NCBI GenBank assembly: GCA_040221175.1
Contig: JAVJVK010000012.1
Location: 1-48,921 of the forward strand
Length of the DNA: 48,921 bases
Source of the DNA: Phycisphaerales bacterium
GTDB lineage: Bacteria > Planctomycetota > Phycisphaerae > Phycisphaerales > UBA1924
Direction: 5' to 3'
In this document: positions 1 to 7,610 of the stretch, piece by piece
Numbering within the stretch: position 1 is the stretch's first letter
Layout: every line of letters begins with the position of its first letter
The notes under the pieces: model-generated
What the model was told of the DNA's origin: nothing
The model's database searches: none
The model's input: only the letters and a program-made list of their open reading frames with translations
Program-made: the position numbers and the translations under genes

Positions 1-2
1 CG

Positions 3-767
3 CCCGAGGCCGGCGCGGCGACGCTCGATCGCGGCGGGCCCGGCCCGGGCGAGGCGTCGGCCCCGCTGCTGGAGCGCGGCACGGGCGGGGGCGAGCCGCT
101 GGCGGGCCTGCGCGAGGGCGCCCGGGCGCCGGCGCTCGACGGGGCAAGCTTCGCGGGCGTCTCGGCCAGCCGTGCCTCGAGCGTGGTCTATGCGGTGGAC
201 GGCAGCGGGGCGATGGTCACCAGCCTGCCCTTCGTGCTCGAGGAGCTGCGCCGGTCGGTCTCGGCCCTGGGCGACGACCAGCGGTTCGCCGTGGTGCTCT
301 TCGGGCGCCGCGCGAGCGATGAGGACGCGGGCGTGCGCGCCTTTCCGCCCCAAGGCCTGCGCCGCGCGACGCCGGGCAGCAAGGCCGAGCTGTTCGCCTG
401 GCTCGACGGCGTGCAGGCCCGCGGGGCGAGCAATCCGCTGGACGGCCTGCTGGCGGCGATCGATCGCGAGCCGGAGGTGGTGTTCCTGCTCTCGCGGAGC
501 ATCCGCCGGACCGATGGCAGCGGCGTGGGCGGCTCGACGGGCGCGGGCGACTGGGGCCCGGGCCGCGAAGCGATCCTGAGCGAACTGGAGCGCGCCAACC
601 CGGTGCGCAGGAGCATCTTCGGCCCGCCCGCGAGGCTGGTGCAGGTCAAGTGCGTGCAGTTCCTGGAAGAAGACCCAACCGGCGTGATGCGCGCCATCGC
701 GCGCGAGCACGGGGGCGGGCCGGGCTCGTACCGCCTGCTGCCCGAGTCGGAGCTGCGCCGGCGATGA
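3..767 (+). CDS. vWA-like domain protein, 5'-truncated by window edge
   Basis: The reading frame is open from the first bases of the window, so the N-terminus lies outside. The visible part begins with a low-complexity Gly/Ala/Pro/Glu-rich linker and then a von Willebrand A-like fold: a hydrophobic strand running into D-G-S-G-A-M (near 198), followed by a helix and later strands (VVLFG, VVFLLSRS). The MIDAS motif is degenerate, since DxSxS has Ala in the last position, so metal binding may be weak. It ends at a TGA that overlaps the ATG of the next gene (ATGA), which implies translational coupling. The role is probably that of a cell-envelope vWA/batA-type protein in Planctomycetes, but this is inference. 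The GTG at 183 is internal and should not be used as the start. Confidence 0.7.
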   Translation, partial: PEAGAATLDRGGPGPGEASAPLLERGTGGGEPLAGLREGARAPALDGASFAGVSASRASSVVYAVDGSGAMVTSLPFVLEELRRSVSALGDDQRFAVVLFGRRASDEDAGVRAFPPQGLRRATPGSKAELFAWLDGVQARGASNPLDGLLAAIDREPEVVFLLSRSIRRTDGSGVGGSTGAGDWGPGREAILSELERANPVRRSIFGPPARLVQVKCVQFLEEDPTGVMRAIAREHGGGPGSYRLLPESELRRR

Positions 768-2902
768 GGGCGTGGTGCGTCGCAGCGTTGTGGCTGGTTG
801 GTGCGGCGGCCCAGAGTCCGGTCCAGGCGCAGGATCCTGCTGGTGAGCGCGCTTTGATGGTGGCGCGCGTCGACGCGGCGGTGGCCAGCGCGGCCCGCCC
901 GGGCGCCACGGCGCAGGAGCGCATCGCCGCGCTCGACCTGGCGATCGCCGAGCGGGCCGCGCTGATGCGCGCCCTGCCCGAGGACGCCCACGCGCCGATC
1001 TGGATGCTCGACCAGGCCGCCGACGAGCTGGCCCGGCTGACGCTCTCGCTGGCCGATGCGCGGCTGGTGGTGGGGCTGATGGGCCAGTGGCGCCGCGACG
1101 AGGCGCTGCGCGCGGCCGAGTCGGCCTACGGCATGGCCCGGCGCGCGGGCGAGCGCATCGAGGCGCGGTTCGAGCGGCAGCGGGCGATCCTTGACGCGGG
1201 GGGCGAGCTGGCGCCCGGCGATCGCACGCTCAACCGCCGGCTGGCCGAGACCGAACAGGCCGTCCGCCGCCCGCTCTTGATGGGCCGCGCCATGGCCCTG
1301 CGCGTGGCCGGCGGGGGGCGCGATGCCGACGCGGCCGAGGCGGCCAACCTGCTGGAGGGCCTGCGCGTGGGCTCGGGCGAGGCGGCGGCGATCCGCGATG
1401 CGTCGCTGGCGATCGCAGAGGTGCACCTGCCCGGTCGCAAGCAGCGGGCGCTCGAACGGCTCGACGCGTTGCGCGCCGGCGAGCGGGCGCCGCCCGGCTC
1501 GCCCACGCACGCCGAGGCGGCCCTGCTTCGCGCCCGCCTGGAACGCGGCGTTGATGCGCAGGCCCGCGCGATCGCCGACGCCGCCGAGACCCTGCCGTTC
1601 GTTGATCGCCAGGGCATGGTCGATCCGGCGCTGCTGGTGCTGGCCACCGAAGCGCGGGCGCGGGTGCTCGTGGAAGGCGGCCGCCTGGAATCGGGCGCTC
1701 GTGCGTTGATGGGCCTGGAAGAACGCGCCGAACTCGGCGGGACGCGCGCCCAGCGCGCCGGGTTGGCCGATGATCGCCTGGCGGCCATCGCGCAGGTCTA
1801 CGACGGCTGGGCTGCCGTCGCGCCCGACGTTGTTCTCCGCGCCGCGCGAGCGCTGGTGGCGCAGGATCGTCCGGATCTGGACGAACGGGCCATTCCGCTG
1901 CTGGTCGGACTGATCGAGCGGGACCAGACGGGCGATGGGGCGGATGACGGGGCGGGCGCGGCGATGGCCGAGCGCGTTCCGGCGATGGAATTGCTGGCCC
2001 GGCTCTGGCTGGCCACCGCCCAGGACGCGAGCGAGGATGACGCCACTCTGGCGCGGCGCACGGCGGCGCTGGGGCTCGTGCGAGCGCTTCTCGACGAGCC
2101 CGAGGCGAACCTCGATGGACTGTTGCCGACGGCCGCCACGCTTTCGCTCGGACGGGCGGGCGAGGCGCTCGAGCCCGCGGACCGGCGCGCGCTGCTGGAT
2201 GCGGCGCTGCGGCAGGCCCCCGGGCACGCGTCGGCCGATCGCTGGCGGCTGGGCCTGGCCGCAAGCTTGATGGCCGCCGACCGGGACTGGCGCCGGGCGC
2301 TGGACCTGGCCCAATCGGCGATGGCCAGCGACGATGCGCGGACGCGGGCCGACGCGGTGGCGCTCGCTGGTGCGGCCCACACGCTGCTCGTCGGGCGCGC
2401 GGGCGACGATGCGGCATCGCTGGAGACGCTGGAGGCCGCCCTGAAGTTTGCTCGGGCCCACCCGGAGGCGACCGAGATCGATCCGGCAGCGCTGGGCTTG
2501 CGATTGGCCTCGGCGCTCATCGATCGCGGACGCCGGGAAGACGCCGTGGGCGTGATCTCCGCGGTCAAGGACGTGCCGGGGCTGGATGCGCTGATCCTGC
2601 GGGCCCGCGCCAGCGACGTGCTCGATCTGCCCGAGCAGGCATTCGCGGCGTACCTGGAGGCATCCGGGTCGCTGCAGCCGGATGACCCGAAGGGACGCTA
2701 CTGGCTGGTGTGGACGCGGCTGCTCGAACTGCTCAACGACGAGCGGCGGGTGCGCGCCGGCGCCGGGAGCCAGCGCAGCGCCGAGCAGATCGAGGCCCGT
2801 CTTCGCGGCTACCTGCTGAAGCTGCGCGGCATCGACGAAGAGCTTGGCGGCGAGCCGTGGGGCCAGCGCCTGCGGGCGGTCGAAGCCAGCCTCGATCGCT
2901 GA
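764..2902 (+). CDS. secreted helical-repeat (TPR-like) protein, 712 aa
   Basis: The start is the ATG in the ATGA overlap with the vWA-like gene; a longer frame from 650 would bury the signal peptide. The N-terminus (MRAWCVAALWLVGAAAQ) is a short signal peptide ending near AQA. The rest is Ala/Leu/Arg/Glu-rich alpha-helical sequence with repeated pairs of about 34-40 residues, as in degenerate TPR solenoids. No catalytic motif is visible. Secreted TPR proteins next to vWA proteins suggest a periplasmic scaffold pair; I do not recognise a named family. Downstream lies a convergent thioredoxin gene with an inverted repeat between the two stops. Confidence 0.8.
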   Translation: MRAWCVAALWLVGAAAQSPVQAQDPAGERALMVARVDAAVASAARPGATAQERIAALDLAIAERAALMRALPEDAHAPIWMLDQAADELARLTLSLADARLVVGLMGQWRRDEALRAAESAYGMARRAGERIEARFERQRAILDAGGELAPGDRTLNRRLAETEQAVRRPLLMGRAMALRVAGGGRDADAAEAANLLEGLRVGSGEAAAIRDASLAIAEVHLPGRKQRALERLDALRAGERAPPGSPTHAEAALLRARLERGVDAQARAIADAAETLPFVDRQGMVDPALLVLATEARARVLVEGGRLESGARALMGLEERAELGGTRAQRAGLADDRLAAIAQVYDGWAAVAPDVVLRAARALVAQDRPDLDERAIPLLVGLIERDQTGDGADDGAGAAMAERVPAMELLARLWLATAQDASEDDATLARRTAALGLVRALLDEPEANLDGLLPTAATLSLGRAGEALEPADRRALLDAALRQAPGHASADRWRLGLAASLMAADRDWRRALDLAQSAMASDDARTRADAVALAGAAHTLLVGRAGDDAASLETLEAALKFARAHPEATEIDPAALGLRLASALIDRGRREDAVGVISAVKDVPGLDALILRARASDVLDLPEQAFAAYLEASGSLQPDDPKGRYWLVWTRLLELLNDERRVRAGAGSQRSAEQIEARLRGYLLKLRGIDEELGGEPWGQRLRAVEASLDR

Positions 2903-2922
2903 GGGTGCTGTTGCGATCCCTG

Positions 2923-2946
2923 ACTCGAATCAGACTGATTCAGAGT
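2923..2946. terminator. inverted repeat between convergent gene ends, possible bidirectional terminator
   Basis: GAATCAG-A-CTGATTC is a perfect 7-bp inverted repeat, extended by ACTC/GAGT with one bulged base. It sits between the stop at 2902 and the stop of the opposite gene at 2940, overlapping the latter. There is no clear T-tract, so factor-independent termination is uncertain. Confidence 0.4.
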
Positions 2947-3431
2947 TCCTGCTCGAGCCAGGCGAGGAACTTGTCGGGGCTGGCGTAGCCCTCGAGCATC
3001 GCCACGGGCTTGCCGTCTCGCAGCACGATGGTGCTGGGGAAGGCACGCACGCCGAGTTGCTCGAGCGTGGGCATGGCGACCTGGGTGTCGGTGCCGTCGA
3101 TCATCACCGGCTGAGCGCGCTGCGAGAGCAGTTCACGCACGCGATCATCGGCAAGCGTCGATCGCTTGAGTTCCTGGCAGGGCCCGCACCAGTCGGCGGT
3201 GACGACCGCGACGACGGGAAGGTCGGCGCCGAAGGTCATGGACGACAGATCGGTCGTTACCGGCATGAACTCGGGCGCCGGCGCGGGCGGGCCACCACCG
3301 ACGATCATGCGGGCCAGCAGCAGGCCCGCAGCGACGACGATCGTGAGCGTGAAGAAGATGCCCGCGATGGGCCGCCCCGATCGGGTCTGTGGTTCCTCGG
3401 TGACTGGGGGCTGCGTCGTCGCGTCGTCCAT
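2940..3431 (-). CDS. membrane-anchored thioredoxin-like protein (DsbD gamma-type)
   Basis: 163 residues. The start is the ATG at 3431, preceded by AAGGA; the longer open frame upstream runs into the neighbouring gene in another frame. One N-terminal transmembrane segment (about residues 23-43) anchors a thioredoxin fold in the periplasm. The active site is W-C-G-P-C, followed by the DsbD-C-terminal-like pattern ELKRSTLADDRV and a cis-Pro loop (AFPST). It should be a thiol-disulfide reductant or isomerase for exported proteins. It is the last gene of a minus-strand run behind two DUF21/CBS proteins, with a 95-base gap. A separate DsbD N-domain protein lies at 15756; no DsbD membrane domain is seen in the window. 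Confidence 0.88.
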   Translation of the reverse strand: MDDATTQPPVTEEPQTRSGRPIAGIFFTLTIVVAAGLLLARMIVGGGPPAPAPEFMPVTTDLSSMTFGADLPVVAVVTADWCGPCQELKRSTLADDRVRELLSQRAQPVMIDGTDTQVAMPTLEQLGVRAFPSTIVLRDGKPVAMLEGYASPDKFLAWLEQEL

Positions 3432-3526
3432 GGCGGGTCCTTTCCGTTGCGGTGTGCGCAGCGGCCCAACCGACGAATCGGCGGCTCTATTCGCGTGCGG
3501 GGCGGCACTCGAGAAGCAGTTTCGGG

Positions 3527-4495
3527 TTATTGGATGAGCAGCGTCTCGGCCAGATCGTTCAAGCTGACGACGCCGACCGGCTTGCCGTTCTGCACCACGA
3601 TCGCCAGGTCGGCCTCGGCCGCCAGGATGCGCCGGATGGCGACCACCGAGGGCGTGTCGGGCGACACGAGCACCGCCGGACGCAGCCGATCGGGCTCGGT
3701 GGGTTCGCCCGCCAGCAGCGAAATGGCCGACGCGACGCCAAGGACGCGGCCGTGGCCATCGGTGACGGGCACGGTCGTCGCCGGCGTGGGGCCCAGTGCA
3801 CGACGGATGCGCTGGTGCGACCAGTCGGCGTGGACCTTCTGTGCCATCGACCAGGACAGCATCTCGTCGCCCACGCGGCCGCGGCCGAGTGCCAGAGCGC
3901 GGTCGAGCAGGGTGGAGTGCTCGTCGCTCATCCCGGTGGGGCCGCCCGCTTCCTTGAGGATGTTGGCCATGCGTTGCCGCGCGTCCGACGAGCCACCCAG
4001 GCCGGCGCCGCCGATGAGCGAGGTCATCGCGCGGCCCGCCAGCATGACCAGCGGCACGACCCCCAGCATGACGTAGAACACGCGTAGGCCGCGCAGGATC
4101 GGCGCGAACAGGTACGTCAGCCGGTCGGCGCCGGTGCGGAACAGTTCCTTGGGCAGTGACTCGCCGAAGATCAGGATGATGGGCGTCACAACGACCGATT
4201 GCACGACGAGCGTCAGGATGGGGCCCATGCCCGCCGCACCGAGCAGGGCCGAGACGCCCAGCACGCCGATGTAGTTGCAGACGTTGTTGTGCACCAGCAG
4301 CGTGGACAGCAGGCGATCGGTGCGACGGATCTCGGTGCGCAGCGTGAGTGCCGCGGGATCGCCGCCCAGCGCGCGGGTCTCCAGTCCCAGCCGACCCAGC
4401 GAATAGAGGCCCATCTCGAGCCCGCTGGCCAGTGCCGAACCGAGCAATCCCAGCAGGGCGACCAGCGACCAGATGACGGCTTCGCCGCTGCTCAC
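3527..4495 (-). CDS. DUF21/CBS-domain membrane protein (CNNM/CorC family), short paralogue
   Basis: 322 residues. The GTG start overlaps the TGA of the upstream gene (GTGA), so the two are translationally coupled. The N-terminal half is a DUF21 membrane domain with about four hydrophobic segments (signatures GLEMGLYSLGR, VHNNVCNYIGV, FGESLPKELF). A region with two CBS-like strands follows (TTVPVTDGHGRVLGVAS; VSLNDLAETLL). It lacks the C-terminal CorC_HlyC domain that its neighbour keeps, so the pair probably forms a heteromeric CNNM-type Mg2+/cation transporter. The substrate is inferred from the family and cannot be read from the sequence. Confidence 0.85.
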   Translation of the reverse strand: MSSGEAVIWSLVALLGLLGSALASGLEMGLYSLGRLGLETRALGGDPAALTLRTEIRRTDRLLSTLLVHNNVCNYIGVLGVSALLGAAGMGPILTLVVQSVVVTPIILIFGESLPKELFRTGADRLTYLFAPILRGLRVFYVMLGVVPLVMLAGRAMTSLIGGAGLGGSSDARQRMANILKEAGGPTGMSDEHSTLLDRALALGRGRVGDEMLSWSMAQKVHADWSHQRIRRALGPTPATTVPVTDGHGRVLGVASAISLLAGEPTEPDRLRPAVLVSPDTPSVVAIRRILAAEADLAIVVQNGKPVGVVSLNDLAETLLIQ

Positions 4496-5835
4496 TTTGA
4501 GGCCTCCGGTTGCGACGGTGGCTCGAGCACCTGCGACGAGAGTCGGAGCAGCACGCGATCGATGGTGCGCCCGGAGACCACTTCGACCTCGACGTGCACG
4601 GGTCCGAAGTCGACCTGATCACCCGGCTCGGCCAGGCGTCCGAGCGAAGCCATGACGGCTCCGGCGATCGTCACGGCCTCGGGCGGCAGGTCGAAGTCCT
4701 GGGCGCGATGCTCGGTGAACAGGCGAGCCAGTTCGCTGACGGGCATGCGTCCGGGCACGCTCCAGCAGCCCAGGCCAACCATGATGATGCCGTCGGCCCC
4801 GGTCTCGCCGTGTTCGATGGGCATGCCGACCAACCCGCGCAACAGGTCGGCAAAGTCGAGCAGTCCGGTGCTCTCGCCATGCTCGTCGACGCACACTGCG
4901 GTGCGTGCCTTGCGTTCTCGAAGCTGGTTGAGCACGCGGTCGAGCCTGGCGTTCTCGGGCACATAGATGGGCTTCTCGAGCATGGGTCGGCCGCGTGCGA
5001 GGGTCGCCTTGACGTCGAGGATGCGCGTGATCGTGGCGCCGCGATCATCGAATACCGGCAGGCGATGGGCGCCGGTGCGATGCACGAACTGCACGAGGTC
5101 GCCGATGGGCATGTGCGGCGACACCGCGGGCAGGTCGAGTCGCGGCGTCATTGCCACGCGGGCCCGGACGTTGCTCAACCCGACGACGCCCTCGAGCAAT
5201 TCCTGCTCGTGGTCGTCGATCGTGCCGCCGTGTGCGCCTGCCCGGATGAGCGTGCGGATCGCCGACGCATCGTGGGGCGTGTAGATAGGCGCCAAGTGGA
5301 TCAATCGTGAGAGCGGCGCCACGACGAGGGCGTCGATGGCCATCAACAGGCCGCCAAGTGCAACGCTGACCGACATGAGCATGGGCGCTGCCAGGCGCGC
5401 CCAGCGCGTGCGGAACGTGTCGGCCGCGAGCTTCGCGAGGATCTCACCGAAGAGGATGATCGAGACCAGGGGCAACACCGCCGCGAGCACGCCGAGCAGC
5501 GGCGATCGCGTGGTCTGGAGCAGCAGCGCCGCGGCTGCGAAGTACAGCACGTTCACCACCATGTTGAGCAGCAGAACGCAAATGAGGAGGCGTCGTGGCT
5601 TGGCCAGCAGGTCGTCGATCGTCTTGGCCGCCTTGGGCGTGTGACGGCGCAACGCCACGCGCTCGCCGTGGGTCAGGCCGAACAGGGCGGTTTCGCTGCC
5701 CGAGGCGGCGGCCGAGCCGACCAGCAATACGGCCATCAGGGCGATGAGCCCGATGGCAAGGCTGCTCCCGCCTTCGGCGGCGGCTTGCAGGCCTTGGGTC
5801 ATCGACTCGGTCGAGGTATCGGTGCTGGGCGTCAT
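4492..5835 (-). CDS. hemolysin-C/CorC-family protein: DUF21, two CBS, CorC_HlyC domain
   Basis: 447 residues, full family length. DUF21 membrane domain at about 25-200 (ASGSETALFGLTHGER; FGEILAKLAADTFRTRWA), then the conserved hinge with a (DDHEQELLEGVVGLSN) and MTPR just before the first CBS motif, the second CBS (AVCVDEHGESTGLLDFADLL), and a C-terminal CorC_HlyC domain (FDLPPEAVTIAGAVMASLGRLAEPGD). The family is linked to Mg2+/Co2+ homeostasis at the inner membrane. The start is the ATG at 5835, 17 bases after the stop of the HscB-like gene, so they are probably cotranscribed. The downstream paralogue overlaps by 4 bases. Confidence 0.9.
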   Translation of the reverse strand: MTPSTDTSTESMTQGLQAAAEGGSSLAIGLIALMAVLLVGSAAASGSETALFGLTHGERVALRRHTPKAAKTIDDLLAKPRRLLICVLLLNMVVNVLYFAAAALLLQTTRSPLLGVLAAVLPLVSIILFGEILAKLAADTFRTRWARLAAPMLMSVSVALGGLLMAIDALVVAPLSRLIHLAPIYTPHDASAIRTLIRAGAHGGTIDDHEQELLEGVVGLSNVRARVAMTPRLDLPAVSPHMPIGDLVQFVHRTGAHRLPVFDDRGATITRILDVKATLARGRPMLEKPIYVPENARLDRVLNQLRERKARTAVCVDEHGESTGLLDFADLLRGLVGMPIEHGETGADGIIMVGLGCWSVPGRMPVSELARLFTEHRAQDFDLPPEAVTIAGAVMASLGRLAEPGDQVDFGPVHVEVEVVSGRTIDRVLLRLSSQVLEPPSQPEASK

Positions 5836-5852
5836 GGGTCGGCCTGCGCGAA

Positions 5853-6362
5853 TCAGGCGTCCGGTGCGTGCGCGGGCACGCCCACCTGCTCAAGCATTCG
5901 CTCGAAGTATCGCCATTGCTGGAGCACCCCGGCGGCCGTTGACGCACGCATCGGGTCGAGCGGTTCGCTACCCGAGCCGAGCAGCGTGCCCAATTCGGCC
6001 GCGAGATCGGCCCTCCGGTCCGTCGCCCATTGGCGCCAGCGCGCCACGGCGTCCTCGTCGCCGGAGGCCACGGCTTCTTCGGCTTCCTGGCGGACCTCCA
6101 GGATCTCGGCCAGGAAGTCCGGCGAAAGAGGTGGCGCCTTCGCATCGGGTGCTCGAATTGCCAGAAGGGCGCGAGCACGTCTTTCGGGGTCCAGCAGGGT
6201 CGTTCGAGCTTCGTTCAGGGTCGAAGGATCTGCGTCGCCGTCGCCCGCGGCAAGATCCGGATGGGCCTTGGCAATGCGTGCGAGGTACGCCTGTTCGATT
6301 TTTGATCGGTCTAGATCGAAGCGTGCGGGCAAGCCGAGAATGTCAAACGGGCTGCTTGGCAT
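5853..6362 (-). CDS. hscB: HscB-like J-domain co-chaperone
   Basis: 169 residues, typical for HscB (about 170). The N-terminal J-domain contains the HPD tripeptide (H34-P35-D36), preceded by the HscB-style opening F-D-I-L-G-L-P and followed by LNEARTTLLDPERRARALL. A C-terminal helical part (FLAEILEVRQEAEEA) matches the three-helix bundle that binds IscU. The expected role is delivery of the Fe-S scaffold to an HscA/DnaK chaperone. No isc genes lie next to it. It is first in a minus-strand operon with the DUF21/CBS pair and the thioredoxin. The assignment to HscB rather than another short J-protein rests on these motifs only. Confidence 0.75.
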   Translation of the reverse strand: MPSSPFDILGLPARFDLDRSKIEQAYLARIAKAHPDLAAGDGDADPSTLNEARTTLLDPERRARALLAIRAPDAKAPPLSPDFLAEILEVRQEAEEAVASGDEDAVARWRQWATDRRADLAAELGTLLGSGSEPLDPMRASTAAGVLQQWRYFERMLEQVGVPAHAPDA

Positions 6363-6461
6363 GGAGCAGACAGGATAGGCCGGGCTCGATTTGGGGTTGA
6401 CCCGTCGGCTCGAATCGGCGAGGATGACCCCGGCGGAGGGGCCGGTATCGCGGGGACCGGC

Positions 6462-7184
6462 ATGGAATGGAGGCCGACCTTGCCATCACATCACGTCGGG
6501 ATCGTGGCCGTGAGCCCCGAGGGCGCCGTCCTTACGTACCGCCAGTTCCACCGCCACGCCACGCGGATGACCATGCCCGAGGACCGTCCGTGCGTCACCA
6601 TGCACGGCGAGCCCTTCGACCAGTATCTTCGCGCCATCGGCGAACAGGACTGGGAATCTGTGGGCGTCTTATTGAGGCGGTCTGCCGAGTGTCTGGCGGC
6701 GGCGGGGGCCCAGTTCTGCCTGACGCCCGACCACGTGGTGCAGCACGCCGTGCAGATGGCCGAGACAGGCTGCCCGATTCCCTGGCTGACAATGGCATCG
6801 CTGTTGGCTGATCAGGTTGGCCAGGATGGCCGTCAGAGCGTCGGAATCCTCGGCACGCGGATGGTCACCAACGGATCGGCCTACCAGACGCACCTGGGTT
6901 TGCGGGGCGTCAAGGTCATGACGCCCAGCCCGGAAGAGGTCGACGAGGTCGACTCGATCATCTTTCAGGAACTCGTGCTGGGTGAGACGCGTGAGGCCTC
7001 CCGGCGACGGCTGGGCGAGATCATCGGTCGCCTGGCCGACCGCGGTGCTGAAGCCATCGTGATGGGCTCCAGCGAGGTTCCCCTGCTGCTTTCGAGCTCG
7101 AATTGCCCGCTGCCGCTGTACGACCCGGGCGAAATCCAGGTCGTCACGGCGGTCCAAAGGGCCGTGGGACCTACGGCGGCCTAG
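6462..7184 (+). CDS. Asp/Glu racemase-fold protein lacking both catalytic cysteines
   Basis: 240 residues. The layout follows amino-acid/aspartate racemases: an N-terminal GIVAVSPEGA strand, then the first catalytic loop near residues 86-92, the GILGTRMV strand at about 128-135, and the second catalytic loop near 200-210. In the family the loops read roughly ICPDNT and LGCTEIPLL; here they read C-L-T-P-D-H-V (Thr88 where Cys is expected, though Cys86 is two residues away) and M-G-S-S-E-V-P-L-L (Ser203 replaces Cys). A two-base racemase mechanism therefore looks impossible. It may be a binding protein or use another chemistry. It is transcribed divergently from the hscB-like gene across 99 bases; a weak TTGACC-N18-AGGATG promoter lies at 6397-6426. 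Confidence 0.75.
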   Translation: MEWRPTLPSHHVGIVAVSPEGAVLTYRQFHRHATRMTMPEDRPCVTMHGEPFDQYLRAIGEQDWESVGVLLRRSAECLAAAGAQFCLTPDHVVQHAVQMAETGCPIPWLTMASLLADQVGQDGRQSVGILGTRMVTNGSAYQTHLGLRGVKVMTPSPEEVDEVDSIIFQELVLGETREASRRRLGEIIGRLADRGAEAIVMGSSEVPLLLSSSNCPLPLYDPGEIQVVTAVQRAVGPTAA

Positions 7185-7610
7185 CGGTGCTGAAACCGTA
7201 CAGAGGCAGGACCTGCGCGGTTCCCGGGCCTTGGCCTGATAGCCGGATCTCGACAAGGTGGAGTGCAACCCTGGCTCGCTCGGGGGCGAATACGTAGGTG
7301 ACGAGACGCTCGGGTTGGAAAAATGGGCTGGACAAGTGGGGGTGCCCGCTGGTATCCTGACCCCGAGCAGATCCGCGTGCAAGGCGGGAGCCGTCGACAG
7401 GCGGTATCCTTCGCCGACCGAGAGCGTACACGGTCGAGCGCAGGCCCTGCATCCCGCCCCACGTGAGCGTGCCGGTGAACCACGTCACCGGTGAACAAGC
7501 AGGCCCCCTGACCGACCAGCCCCGGGCAGGATGGCAACCGCACCAACCCCGCCAAGGGTCCCACGAGCACCCCAGCCGGCCAGACGCCGATCCATAACTG
7601 GAGCATCATC
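7185..7610 (+). other. 426-base gene-free leader upstream of the giant surface protein
   Basis: No convincing gene is seen here. A candidate promoter TGGACA-N18-TATCCT lies at 7329-7358, which would give a 5' leader of about 245 bases. Within it a perfect hairpin, CCGGTGA (7472-7478) with TCACCGG (7485-7491), has a six-base loop. No T-tract follows, so this is a leader structure rather than a terminator. GGAG lies about 9 bases before the ATG at 7611. Confidence 0.4.

Noticed and set aside
188-2461. 757-codon minus-strand frame opposite the vWA-like and TPR-like genes
   Set aside because: Arg/Gln/Pro-rich with no domains; a GC-rich shadow of the plus-strand genes.
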